A stretch of DNA of 64,000 nucleotides, from contig SNVD02003247.1 of the NCBI GenBank assembly GCA_013180625.2, forward strand, positions 62,001-126,000, written 5' to 3'. Under the pieces are notes generated by a model that saw nothing but the letters and a program-made list of their open reading frames with translations, was not told the DNA's origin and made no database searches. The position numbers and the translations under genes are program-made. This DNA is from Boswellia sacra (lineage: Eukaryota; Streptophyta; Magnoliopsida; Sapindales; Burseraceae). Below, in pieces: positions 32,119 to 44,385 of this stretch (position 1 is its first letter; each line of letters starts with the position of its first letter).

Positions 32119-33744
32119 TGTTGAATGGTTTCTTTGCATTTTTCAAATTTTATGTTTTTTTCTATAGGAAAAATTGTTTTAAGTTACTTACTGTAAGAGT
32201 TTGTAGTATCAAAATTTGATTGTGTTTAATAGCTAATGCAACTATAAATTGGTGATCGTGTAGCATAAATTCGAAATTTATCTGAGTGTGAGATGTTTCA
32301 ATGTGTTTTTCTATGTCCTAATTAACTGTCAGAGTTATGAACAAGTCGTGGAATTGGAGAGTAGATTTGTATGACAGCATAACACTATTTCAGTTATCTA
32401 GCAATGTGTTGAGCTGTAGGCAAAGCATACTTGAGAGCCCAACTCCTAGTTTGCAGGTCGAGACTTAGTAAAAGAAAAACGTAGTTTGGCTAAAAAACAA
32501 AAGAACCCAAAAATACTTTTGGATTTTTCCTTTTTTTTTTGGTTGTTCAATAGAGGAAATATGTGGAACTAGAAGGGTTTTACTCTTAACATTTTTCTCT
32601 GTAGTTAATACTTTTCGTTCTTTAATTTGGGGTGCATGAACTGAGTCAGAGGAGGATTCAGCTACAAAAGAATGATGGTGATGAGTCTTGTAGCCAGCTT
32701 TGCTTTTGATTGACCTAAGATTCATTTTATACGTACCCTCTCGATGCTAGTTGAGTTTTCTGCCTGCCTAAGCTGGTAACATTGTTTAGTTTCGTAGGCT
32801 ACAGCCATCAGGCCTGGTTTTGGTATTGTGGATCATTGCTTGTAAAGACTGAATGCCTGTTTCTTTTAAATGTATGATAATGTATCTACCTAGTTGTTCA
32901 TCCAGCTTATTTTTCTCCAGTGTTTCTTCTTTTCTGTTTGCAGCTTTTTCATTTTGCAGCTATAGTTTGTTACTTCTGTAATCTTTTTTCATACTTTTGT
33001 TTTCTCATGATTTGAGTTGTTGTGCTCTTGTGTGGTTGTTATTAGGAAGTCCTAGCAAGAAAATATTTGAACTTAAGAATATTTAGATTATTTGTATGGT
33101 GCATCATTCAGGTATTTTCTTAAGAAAAATTGTGCAAGGAAAATGAGTTTGTAAGTGTTCAATTATTGAACTTAAAGGACTCTTGGCATTTCAAAGGAGA
33201 GCAAGTTGATTTAAGCCATTGGAACCAGAAACTAACCGATAAGGAAGAACATGAATAACTGTGGCTTTAGTAAACGTTGTATAAATATGTCTGAATAAAA
33301 TTCAGTTCTTTAGCAAGACACTAGCAATGAGGAGCTCATTTTGAAATGAGAAGAGAAATTGGTTTCTTTGAGGTCATTAATGAAATTCACTTGCAGGTTT
33401 AGGGTAGGGGATCTATACAACTTTCAACTTGCTAATTTCTTTATCATTAGGTTTGGTATACAGTCATTTGTGTGAAATATTGTTTTACAATATTTAAGTC
33501 TATGAAAGTCTGTTATGTGCAGGATTGAAGGCATTCATATTCGCGCTATAGTTGGAGTCTCATGAACTTCGGCCCTTGGAGTCTCTCTGCATCATCTGCA
33601 ATCATCTCCTTGCATAGAATTCCTCTCTGTATCATTTAATATAAGCCTACTAATTCATGCACGGTGGTTAACATCGTGAGGATTTAGTTTTCTGTTCATA
33701 CACTATCCTTAATATGCCATTTAATTTCCTTACTCCATTTAATT
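32119..33744. other. CACTA interior, no gene recognised
   Basis: T-rich, intron-like sequence with no conserved coding block found. It may include intronic or UTR parts of the captured L4 locus. Confidence 0.4.
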
Positions 33745-33985
33745 TCCTTGCAACAAAAGTTTGATGTAGATGCTAGATCGAAGGATAGATTGATGAAGAG
33801 AGCTGGCAAAGCATGGCGCTCTTTTAAGACAAGGTTGACCACAAAATTTATCCTTCCATACAAGGATCATCCAAAGAAGTTGTGACATCCTCCACCATTG
33901 TACAAGAATATCATTAAACAAGAGGACTGGGAACGATTTGTTGAAAGTCGTTTGAGAGACAAATTTGGGCTAATTTCTTTATTAA
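33745..33985 (+). pseudogene. CACTA-associated ORF fragment (plant transposase-associated domain)
   Basis: The plus-strand frame reads KRAGKAWRSFKTRLTTKFI, a TGA, then PPPLYKNIIKQEDWERFVESR. This layout matches the small transposase-associated (Transposase_24-like) domain common in plant CACTA elements. It is broken by the stop and has no recognisable continuation. Confidence 0.65.
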
Positions 33986-34944
33986 CTCATTGAATGCGAA
34001 ATATGTGGTTTCTTTTGATTAATTAACCTGCTTGCCGATCTTATATGTGCAGAGATAGTAATCATTAATATGCCCCTTCAGTATAGTTGTGTGCATCACA
34101 GAATATGATTGCACTGGTATAGATTATTAGTTGTTTGGAATTGTTTATTTAATTCTGCATAAATTGAGATTAATACAAAATGCATCAAATATTTGTGACT
34201 TGCAGGTGAATTTTATAACAGAGTAATTGGTTCTTAATGTTGTCAATTTTTGGGTTGAGTTTAGAATTATTGTGTTCAGATTGGATTGATATATTGTTCT
34301 GTCTATGTCATTAAAGTTTCCTGTTTATATTTTCAATGACGTTAGTTTTTGTTGCATTTCCTAAATTCAGGGTTATTTTATAATGTTTTATGAAGGAATT
34401 CAGTGAACAACAACAGGAAAGACATTATGAGAACAAATACGATCATTGTACAGGCAGATCAGGATATGCAAAGATCGAAGAGGAGATGATAATGAATATT
34501 CTGATTGATGATAATGTTGTTTTAAGTTGTTTGAAACACATCACACTTTAGTCTTCATGTTCAGTTAATGGTTAAAATATTTCACTACAGCGGGCAGAGT
34601 CCGGAGATTGGTATTCGCCTATTGATCGATGTGACCTATGGAAAAGAGTAAGAGATCTCTTATTGAATTGTGTTCTCTGGTGGAAATTTGGAATTCTAAC
34701 TTAGCCTTTGTCAATTTAAAGCTGATTTGCACTTAAGAAGCCATCCCATGTACATGTACATATATGATAATATGAAACATGGACATGAGACATGAGTGCT
34801 ATTATGAATAAGTATCGTCGTTTTGAATGTGAAAGTGTGCTTGTTGTTGGGACTATGTGCGCATGTGCTCATATGCATATGAATTAGTTCATGTTTCTTT
34901 TATATGTAGACATTTCTTATGTGTATGTTCACAGTTTTATCAGT
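33986..34944. other. CACTA interior, no gene recognised
   Basis: AT-rich. No conserved coding block was found between the transposase-associated remnant and the membrane-protein exons. Confidence 0.4.
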
Positions 34945-35870
34945 CAATTTAAAACCGCAGAGGTATTCTCACATGTATGTTGTTTCATAGCAGCAATCAT
35001 TTGTCCCGTTGTTATGGGAATCATTGTGTCAGCAAATTCAGCTGTAATAATTGGCCTTTGGCCTGCACATTTTCTCTGGACTTACTACTGTATATTGAGG
35101 TATGCCTAGATCCTTCAAAATCATTACATAGTTGTTTATTTCAATTTTAGGTGCCTCTTGTTTATCAATAACATCTTTACTTATGCTCTCATTTTCTTTA
35201 TAGGACTATAATTTTAGAACCAAGAGGCTAGGACCAGTTCTGAAGATTATGGTGCTAATAGCATTGCCAGCGCCTCTGATTTTTTGGCCAATTATTGGAA
35301 TTGTTGGAAGTCTTTTAGCTGGAATAGGATATGGGTTTTTCGCTTCCCTTTTTGCAACTTTCGAGGCTGTTGGAGCGAATGTCACTGACAAATGCTACAT
35401 ACCACTGCTTTGTTGTGAGTTTTTCTCTCTGTTTTAGGCTTTGTTTAAGTAGCAATGTAGTTGAAATTTGTCTTTGCGTTGCTTAAGTAATCAGAAAGGA
35501 TGAAAAACGTTGTTGTGTGCTAATGAAGTATGGATTATTAATAATGGATTTTCCAGGCAATTTATTGATATTTAGATTTCAGATGCTCTTTGTGAGGTTG
35601 TTGTTTTATAACAATTCACTATGATTGCATTGTACTTATAAAACGCCATCAAAGTATAAAAGGAACTTAGTCTGATCCTTATGGTTAATTATTTCACTCC
35701 ATAGATTTGGGGAAGCTAGTGACTTGATTTTGATTTGATATTTGTCACTCATATCAGCAGCTTACTCATTGAATATCAAGATGGTTGTTTTTCCACTATC
35801 AAAGGAAGCTACACAGCAGTGCAGGATTTCATAGATTTTTGCTTCCATTCTTACAAAACCAAATTCATCG
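34945..35870 (+). pseudogene. Captured exons of an At3g27390-like multi-pass membrane protein
   Basis: Exon-like blocks: about 34955-35099 (VMGIIVSANSAVIIGLWPAH, then WTYYCILR), with donor GT at 35100; 35204 to about 35404 (RLGPVLKIM, LIFWPIIGIVGSLLAG, LFATFEAVGANVTDK); and about 35770-35860 (GCFSTIKGSYTAVQDFIDFC, then FHSY). This is the N-terminal part of the plant uncharacterised membrane protein family typified by At3g27390. Introns are retained, so it was captured as genomic DNA. The third block is not in frame with the second as spliced by eye, and the C-terminal half is absent. Confidence 0.82.
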
Positions 35871-36285
35871 TTCAAAAAGAGCTAAATATGACAAAATCCA
35901 AAAAAGTTAACCGTTACAAATCCATATTTATCGTTCAAAAAGCACCAAATATGACAAAATTAAAAAAGTTGACCGCTACAAAACTATATTTATCGTTCAG
36001 AAAATGCCAAATATGACAAACTTCAAAAAATTTAACCGTTTCAACACCATATTTATCGGGCAAAAGGTGTCAAATATGACAAAATTCAAAAATTTAAACG
36101 TTTCAACACTATATTTATTGGTTAAAAAGCACCAAATATGACAAAATTCAAAAAATTTAACCGTTAAAAAACCATATTTATCAGGCAAAAAGCGATAAAT
36201 ATGTTGAAATTAAAAAATGTAACCTTTACAACATACTAAATTTGACAATAAAAAGTGACAAATATGACATTTTTCTATAGTTTTT
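35860..36285. repeat. CACTA subterminal tandem repeats (about 62 bp, 6-7 units)
   Basis: Units share an ACCATATTTATCG-like block, CAAAAAG, CCAAATATGACAAAATT and AAAATTTAACCGTT. Such repeats near the ends are the usual transposase-binding sites of CACTA elements. Confidence 0.85.
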
Positions 36286-36432
36286 ATGTTATTATACTTG
36301 GCGCTTTTATGTGACAAATACGGTTATTAACATAATGGAAATTTTGACTGATCGTCAAATAGACTATATTTGGTTGTGCCATTGGTGTCGCTTTTTTAAC
36401 CGTCAAATATGAGAATTTTTCTTGTAATGTGT

Positions 36433-36804
36433 TCAATTCCTTTACTACATTTGGGTTTTGACGTTGATTAGTACTAGCACATTTTTACATACAACAAAGA
36501 CAATATTATAAATATAATTTGATGAGATAAAAGGTAGAGTAATAGAGGTCGAATAGAATCATTCTATAATAAAATGTCATTGGTATTATCAACATTTTTT
36601 AATTTATTTTTTACGAATTGTAAGTTGTGTTTTCTTACCGTGTCTTAGAATTATTGGAGGTTTACATATTACAATTAAACATACACCTATGAGTTTAAGT
36701 TTTTACATCCCTAAAGCTTTTTAAAAATCCCCTAGAAAGAGTTAAGCACATACCTAAAAAATTAACTGGCAACCCAAAGTGCACATGCCACTCCAATAAT
36801 TACC
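36433..36804. other. Intergenic spacer
   Basis: AT-rich, nothing recognisable. It ends with the hAT target-site candidate TAATTACC. Confidence 0.5.
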
Positions 36805-37597
36805 CAGTGCTGGCTTAACCATAAGGCAAGTGAGGCAGCCGCCTCAGGCCTGAAATTTTACAAAGGCCCCGTGTATTAATTTAGTTACGAAGACTTCCTA
36901 TTTTTAAATCTAATACGGCTCCAAAAGTCAGTTTAATTATATTAAGGCCCTGTATTTTCGAATTTAATTAGATATATTAATGTTATTTTACGACCCAAAT
37001 TTTTTTAATCTCAAGAATATTTAAAAAAACATTTGATTTTTATCAAAGATTTCGATAATTAAGTTTCTTTTTAAATACCATGTCTTACTAAAATAAAAGT
37101 TTGACAAAAAAGTAGTCATATAAGTCCCAAAAATTATTTCAAAATCATGCATCTCAAATTAAATGAAATATTTCAACACTAACATATTTTTCATTACATT
37201 ATCAACTCATCTACTTGACAATCATAAGTGAACCTTAAATATCTTTCTTTCCTATAATAAATAGAATTGAGTAATAATATTCTTACAAAACAATTTGTAC
37301 AAACTAACTCCTACAAAATGATGTGTCATGATTTGATTAATTGAGTGAATACCAAATTTTAATTATATTCATTAACGTGGATGATGTAGCAATCATTCAA
37401 TGATGTTACATAGGTTTGCATACGTGAGTTTGTATAGATAAGTTGTAAGAGTAGAAGCACTTAATAAAATTAAATAGACTTAGATTTTTAGTTCCAAAAT
37501 TATAAAATATGTTTTCAAATTTTTAAAGATATCAGAATTGTATTTAACATGTACTATTAAAGAATTCAATGTCATTATATAAATTAAAACATTCAAC

Positions 37598-37642
<45 letters not shown>

Positions 37643-38031
37643 ATATATATATATTTCTATGACTCCACTCCTTTTATATTTTTATTGATATTATTTTATT
37701 TATTTTTTAATCATTACATATCAATATGTAGGTAATTAATTTTTAATTTTAGATATATCTATTAAAAAATATGAATCCGTATATGCAAAACTTAAGAGAA
37801 ATTAGAAAAATTCTTCAATCCCAAAATTTTTTATAAATTTTTAAAAATATTATAAATATATAAACGAATTTAATAATTGACCCAATAATACTAACAAAAC
37901 CAATGAATTATCAAATTATTAAATACCAAATCTGAAATCATAATAAAATTTTATTTTTATTTTTATATTAAATATGAAAAGCCTATTTTACAATTTCGCC
38001 ATAGGCCCTGAAAATCATTGAGTCGGCCCTG
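36805..38031. mobile_element. Non-autonomous hAT-like element
   Basis: The ends are CAGTGCTGGCTTAA and the inverse of CAGGGCCGACTCAA, resembling the CAGGGCCGGC-type hAT termini common in plants. The 8-bp flanks TAATTACC and TAACTAGC agree at six positions. Subterminal sequence is GC-rich (GGCAGCCGCCTCAGGCC). No transposase is encoded. Confidence 0.7.
37599..37655. repeat. (AT)n microsatellite
   Basis: About 57 bp of near-pure AT dinucleotide within the hAT-like element. Confidence 0.9.
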
Positions 38032-39490
38032 TAACTAGCATACATATTTCAGCACTCAAAAGGGTTTTGAAAAAAGATCCAAGAGTAAAGCATAAAATAC
38101 TGGAAGTTGATTTTTCTTTTACTATTCACTTAGTTTAATAAATAATTTTATAAAGCATTGTTTTCATTAGTCCCCATTTCTAAATTCACTCCTAATATGT
38201 GAACTCATAATTTTATAATATAAATGACGTTGTGTGTACATGGGTGTGTTATTTTTATTTTATTTTTTTCCCAATTCGGCCAAATCTAACAAAAGGATAA
38301 TTTGGGAATTCTCCTGGGTACCTCATTTGCAAGAAACCGTAGAAGGAAAAATCCTCTATTCAAACTGTCAGTCCAGATCATAAGAGGTAAATCGGCTTTT
38401 ACTTTTACTAAGTTTAGCTTCTAATATTACTCGATAATTACTTTATTTACACAAGGTTATGCATATCTACAGTGTCACAAGGTGCCTTAAATCTAGGGTG
38501 TTTGAAGTTGTGGTTTTTTTTTTTTTTTTTACCTAAATTTATCTAAAAAGACATCGATTTAGTAAGATTTGTGTTGTTGTAATATCATAAATAAGGATAA
38601 TCATGCCTTTATACAAGATATTCTAATTAGAGAAAAATTTATCTTAATAAATAATAACAGATAAAATCTGTAGTTATTGTGTTACTTTTCTAAAAGTGAG
38701 ATACAAAATTAAAAGATTCTAATTAGAAAATAGATTCTCTTAACAGCATATGGGATCTGAAGGCATTATGTCACTTTTTCAAAAGTGGGGGCAAAGGATG
38801 TCGCCAAAATACAGGGTCCCTATAGAATTTCCCTAAGTTTTTCAAATATTGCAAGCTTTTTGTGCGGGTAGTTAAAACTGAGGATGACTATTGGGAAGGC
38901 TTTAAAAAATGAGATGTAGAATTATTAACAGGGTTTTGAACATTACTTGAGTGGTTATATTATTAACCACTCTTTTGAAAAAACTCTTATTGTTAAATTC
39001 AAATTCAAATTCAAATTGACTCTAAAGTAAATTTGTGATAAACATTGTTTTGCGGATTGTATCAAGGATCCGACAACTAATTTTTGATCATTGTAATCGA
39101 TATAATATACTAACACGACAAATGAAAATGACATATTACACTAAAAAAAAAAATCATTACTCCATATTTAATTTAATAATCGGACCAATATTATTCCTGG
39201 CCTAATGCGACATCTTATATGAATCGTCGATTACTTTTAACCAACTTTCTAAAACAGCCTTCCTTAGGCATTAAGAAATAAAGGGAGAGATATTCTCACA
39301 ATCTCAAGAGAAAGTGGCAGAGCGTTGACTATTAGTTGCTGGCTAGCGGCTACAAAGTCCGAGTGGTAGTGGTAGACGACTAGACGTACACATTAAAGAT
39401 GATGGTTACTCGACACACAGAAACCACAACTTCTCATCCAATAAAATCTCGCCGCGTCAAAGAAACCGTCACTCACACCTCAACTATAAC
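38032..39490. other. Intergenic DNA upstream of FAH-b
   Basis: AT-rich with no coding exon or terminal repeat recognised. The distal promoter of FAH-b is probably here. Confidence 0.4.
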
Positions 39491-39496
39491 ACACCT

Positions 39497-39503
39497 TATA
39501 TAT
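39497..39503 (+). promoter_or_regulatory. Possible TATA box of FAH-b
   Basis: TATATAT in CACCTTATATATCCCC. It precedes C/T-rich leader-like sequence (39600-39760) but lies about 1.16 kb before the ATG, which requires an intron in the 5' UTR. An acceptor-like TTCCAG occurs at about 40641. Tentative. Confidence 0.3.
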
Positions 39504-40664
39504 CCCCGAAAGCATTTGATTCCAAGCTGTCTATTGAAACTGCCAGACTGGCAACCGTTAGAATCCAACGTGAAAATCCGCTGGCTGATTCTCTTATTCC
39601 ATTTAAAATCAACGGCCCAGATCTCCTGCTCCATTTCACGCTATTTACATCGAATCACATCTCTATCTTCCGCTTCCCTCACTTCACTTCTTCCCAAAAC
39701 AAACCAAAACTGTTTTGTCTCGTATCGTCCTGGTGCCTGTCGCTTCTATTTCTTTGCCGTGTGGCTGCCGTGCTGTGGTGGCGCCATTGGTGTGTGGCAT
39801 TTGGATTCTGGTTCAGATCCGAACCGCATTGGAGTTGGTGAGTGGATTTTCGCTCTCGGATTTGGTTTTTGATCTGTTTCTGAGTTGAGTTTTGTTCTGA
39901 CTCTGTGTGCGTCGATGGAAGGATTTGTAGTTCTAGATCCAGTTTTCATTTTGTTTTGGATTTGTTTGGAAATTTGAGGCCGTTTTGTTGTTCTTCAATG
40001 TGGTTTCTGAACTGCATTGTTGATTTTGTTGTTGACAAAATCTACTCAGATTTTTTCACCTGTTTTGTACCTTCTTATGTTTGGCTTGCCGGAAAAAGAG
40101 AAAAAGAAAAAGAAAAGAAAAAGAAGATGAAGATTAAGATTAAGATTTCGCCATTGCGGCCTAGTTAATCTTAACTCACGTTGTCACGAGAAATTTTGAT
40201 ACTGGCATGACGGAGGTTTGTGTTTAATGTAATTATCTTTTCGTGAAGATTTTGAATTCTGCATGTATTATAACGAGAGGTGACTTTTTGACATATTATA
40301 CTTGAGAACAGATGTTTACAAACTTTAAATTAAGATTTGTTTCTGTCATTCTTTCTCTCCGTAACTCATATTGCAAAATTGAATGGACTTATGGATGTTG
40401 GTATTTAGTCGGTTATTTGATGGCATGGGTATTCTATAAGGGAGTTCTTTTTGTGGTTGGAAAGACAATTTCTATTATTGAATACCCTCATCTACTGCTG
40501 TTTGAGCTTTTTGTCGCTGTAAATTTTTCTTCTATGGATAAAAGTTTTATTTGATTGGATGTTGATAATTATTTTATTTTATTTTTTGTTTTCTGTTTTG
40601 ATTTTAATAGTATCTTAATAAGTTTTCTTCTTATGTGTGATTCCAGTTACAGTAAGTCGCCAAG

Positions 40665-42857
40665 ATGGTTGCACAGGAGTTCATTGTGGATTTGAACAAA
40701 CCCCTTGTCTTCCAGGTAGAAATGCATTGCCTTTTTTACCATCTTGAAGTGTCTTTTATTATTGACCACTTTGTTTGATATTGATTCACCTTGTATGATT
40801 TGACCTTTTAATACTTGATTGATCAGACATTTGCATGTAGGGTTAATTATGTTATGACAAGAGATTGAACTTTAACTGTCTTTAATTTCTCTTGGTTATA
40901 CTGGATAGGAAGTAAACTGACTGCTTAGCAGTATTTGCTTTTTTGTATTTCCTACTGTATTTTGGTAAAATATTACTTGATAGGCTACTTTAGCTCTATT
41001 TCGGCAGTTTGCTAGTACACTTTTGAACTGGAATTTTCTTTTGCTTTGGGTTATGGTTTTTTTTCCCCTCTCTCTCCTCTGCACATTATTCTTGTTCTAT
41101 AGTTTCTTTCTTCCTCATCTGTACACTATAGTCATTTAGGTTTTTAACGCTTCCTGTACCAATTTAAGGTTCACCTCAATGGCATCATTGTTGAATTTGA
41201 TCGCTGATACTTTTTGAGAACATGTGACAGGTTGGTCATCTTGGAGAAGCTTATGAGGAGTGGGTTCACCAGCCAATTGTAAGCAAAGAAGGCCCTCGAT
41301 TTTTTGAAAGTGATTTTTGGGAGGTACACTGCTTTCTTTGTACATAGTGAATTGCTAGTGTAGGCTTATGCTCTTGTTCATACTGGCTTACAAAATAATT
41401 TGCCTTCTGTAATTCTAACTCATTTCTACTTGAAACAGTCCTTGACTCGCACAGTCTGGTGGGCAATTCCAGTCATTTGGTTGCCAGTTGTTTGCTGGTC
41501 CATCTCAAAGTCTATAAGAATGGGCCATACACTTCCAGAGATAGCTCTAATGGTGGTATTTGGCATTTTTGTTTGGACATTGCTCGAGTATACTCTGCAC
41601 CGTTTCCTTTTCCACATCAAAACAAAGAGTTATTGGTTGGTTTTTTTTTTTTTTTTCTCTTTCTCTCTCATGCACACGAACACACACATAGATTCACACA
41701 TGATTCTTGTTTTTTGAGTTACAATTTAATCATCCATGTGTCATAGAATGCTTGTTCTTGAGCTAATATGCTAATCTTGTTAATAATATGTTTTAGGGGA
41801 AATACCATCCACTATCTTCTTCATGGTTGCCACCATAAGCACCCTATGGATGGCCTACGGCTTGTTTTTCCTCCTGCTGCAACAGCTATTCTATTGATAC
41901 CAGTAAGTACATTTTTTTCTTATATCAGATAGTTGATGATTGTTACAAATACTGATTAAAAAAGTGAGTTGTGACTTGTGCGTATGCTGTAATAATCTAT
42001 CAGGAACTCAGTCCATCAGTTTCAATTGGAAGTTAACTCTTATCATTTAGCCATCATCCCATTTTCATGCTCATACTATTTGAGTGCTGACATCTGTATT
42101 TTTGTGGAACCAAAAACTTTTTTAAACTGTTGGATCTAGATTCATCAAATTGAGAACATTGGAAAGTTTGTATTTTGGTCAACATTAGGCCCAAGCAAAT
42201 GACATAGAAGTAATAGCAGTATGTCAAATTATATTAAGGGCTGGTAATCGTACAACAGAACTCCCCTAATTTCTGAATTAATTTAAGCTTGCATATTTGG
42301 ACCCTCAATGTTGGTATTTCTACTTTATGAATTTTTATCAATGAATTAATTTTATATTTTTTGCTTATTGCTTTTTCCAAACTCCTGTACTTGCCAGTTC
42401 TGGAATTTGGTGAAGCTTATGTCAACACCTTCAACTACTCCTGCTTTGTTTGGAGGTGGTTTACTTGGCTATGTGATGTATGATGTTACCCATTACTACT
42501 TGCACCACGCTCAACCCACACATGAAGTACCCAAAGGTCTCAAGGTAAGAGCAGTGCATAGTTTTGCTAATGAATTATGAGTGTGAGTCTGCATATTTCT
42601 GCTTCTCTCTCTCTCTCTCTCTCCCTTTCTTTTCCTGTGACTCAGGTCCTTATTTAATAATAGTAGTATTTATATGTATAAAGAACTTTATACTGACAAT
42701 GATTTTATCTTTCGTTTACTTTGCTTGTGTTTTGCAGAAGTACCACTTAAATCACCACTTTAGAATCCAAAATAAGGGCTTTGGAATCACTTCATCATTC
42801 TGGGACCAAGTTTTCGGAACACTTCCTCAGACAAAAGCAGCTGAGAAGAAGAAATAA
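40665..42857 (+). CDS. FAH: Fatty acid 2-hydroxylase, copy b (six exons, 237 aa)
   Basis: Exons are 40665-40715, 41231-41323, 41439-41635, 41797-41902, 42398-42544 and 42738-42857. Intron positions and phases match FAH-a exactly, and the first five exons are the same lengths. The product is 237 aa, the same length as Arabidopsis FAH1. It is a diiron hydroxylase of the ER membrane that forms 2-hydroxy fatty acids for sphingolipids. All histidine boxes are present: [28 protein letters not shown] and YHLNHHF. It keeps residues usual in the family that copy a has changed, such as STPSTTPALFGGGLLGYVMYD. The tail is lysine-rich (AAEKKK). This copy is the better candidate for the ancestral function. 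Confidence 0.96.
42604..42622. repeat. (CT)n tract in FAH-b intron 5
   Basis: A CTCTCTCT run within intron 5, a simple-sequence repeat. Confidence 0.8.
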
Positions 42858-44385
42858 ATTTAATCAAAGATAGTAGCTACTATTTATTGGATACAACTTG
42901 TAAGATTCAGGGATTTGGGCATATTTTTCTTTCTAAACATTCTTTCCTCTGCTATAAATTTATTCTAGAGTATGTTAGTCTTAAATGTTTTCTTGCAGGT
43001 CATTGGTGGTGTCAATTCTGTGGTGTAGCCAGAGGTTCTGTATAAATGAAATTTGATTCCCTTATTTATTGTTTGTTTATGAAGATATAAGCTTTTCAAG
43101 TTTTCAATACTGCATCTACTCACGTCTAAATTGGATTGATGATTGTGTTTTGTTAATTTTTGGTAAACACTGCACCAGTTATTATTTGTTATAGATGGTC
43201 AAGTTGCTGGATACTATCAGCAGCTTTCACTACTTGCAGCCATCATCATTTACTTTTGTGATGTTTATTCATTTACTATTTTTTTGAATGATCATTGAGA
43301 AAGGATGATAATCTTAATAAAGATGAGGTTTACAGAATCAGCCGTCTGCTTTATTTTTGGTTGAAGTTTAGCTAGCCATTCACTTGAAATCATTGTTGAA
43401 AATTAATTCAACAAACTGGTAAAATATACATTTAACCAAAATATTAAATTGCACAAGGATTAAAAGTTATATATAACTTAGCTCAAAATTGTTTCCTCAG
43501 AGAATGAACGTTGTAAAGATGTTAATCACAGAAGATCATCCTTTGAATGGTTTTAATGTGTCTTCCAAGTTCAAACTGGTTGACAAGTAACAGATAGTGC
43601 TCTAATCTCATGATTTCGAGTTAAGCTTTGTACTTCCGCAAAATCAATTGAGCATTCGAGCCATCAATAATATCCATTAATTTCTCTTCAAATGTTCTAC
43701 CATATTACCACATAGTACCATTTTAATCAAAGTATAATTCCCTGAAATATATGAGAAAATCTAAATGGGTCTCATTAACGGGGCTACTCCTAGTAAAAGA
43801 TAATAAGATTTCGATTAGGAAGCATGATAACCATCCGATGTGTCTCTTTATTAGTGTTTAATAGTAATATATACAAGATATAATAGGTAATTATTTAAAT
43901 ATTTTTAGTATATAATATAGTTGGCAAAGTGATATATCTTTATTTATATTTAAATACATTTTCTTTACATGTGTTTAATTCAAAACGAGAAAATGTTTTG
44001 AGAGATTTAATTAAAAAAAACCAATTCAATGCGATGCATTCACTTGCGAAAAAAATATGCCGCCATCAAAATTTAATTTAAAAAGGATGAAAACAAAAAA
44101 AAATAAAATTTACGGATCCAACTTGAACCCGGGAAACTTTTCAAAGTGAAAACCGATATATAGTCTCCCAGCACTTGTACCACTCCAAAACCCACAGAGG
44201 ACCGAGTTTGTATTCGGGTCAACCCGCTAACTATACCCTCTAGGGTTTCTCTCTCTGCAACTGCAACCCGCTAGAGTGAGAGTTCCTTACTGCTCTTCTA
44301 TGCAGAAACAAGTCAGTTCGTTTAGTTAGGGTTTTGTGTTCTTGCAATGACCGACGATTGAACTGTGAAAAAGCCCAAGCAAGCA
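42858..44385. other. FAH-b 3' UTR, intergenic region and MEE22 leader
   Basis: The FAH-b 3' UTR extends to roughly 43090. AT-rich spacer follows. The 5' leader of the next gene starts in the GC-richer segment after about 44160 and contains a minimal upstream ORF (ATG ACC GAC GAT TGA, 44347-44361) ending 24 bases before the main ATG. Confidence 0.5.

Larger units (their letters stand above)
31085..36429 (+). mobile_element. CACTA (En/Spm-type) DNA transposon carrying host gene fragments
   Basis: It begins CACTACAAGAAATTTTCACATATTT. The other end is the imperfect inverse (reverse complement CATTACAAGAAAAATTCTCATATTT). A 3-bp target duplication TGT (31082-31084 and 36430-36432) fits CACTA elements. 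Inside are a plastid ribosomal L4 fragment, a remnant of a CACTA-associated ORF, fragments of an At3g27390-like membrane-protein gene, and subterminal tandem repeats. No intact transposase (TNP2-type) was seen, so it is non-autonomous. Confidence 0.88.

Noticed and set aside
31521..32146. Minus-strand frames opposite the L4 fragment
   Set aside because: Shadows of the plus-strand L4 sequence, which matches a known family.
35860..36285. CRISPR-like regularly spaced repeats
   Set aside because: The units are contiguous and imperfect with no spacers, in a plant genome; they are CACTA subterminal repeats.
39399..39872. 157-codon frame upstream of FAH-b
   Set aside because: It has no family features, lies in promoter/5' UTR sequence, and its composition is that of a leader.
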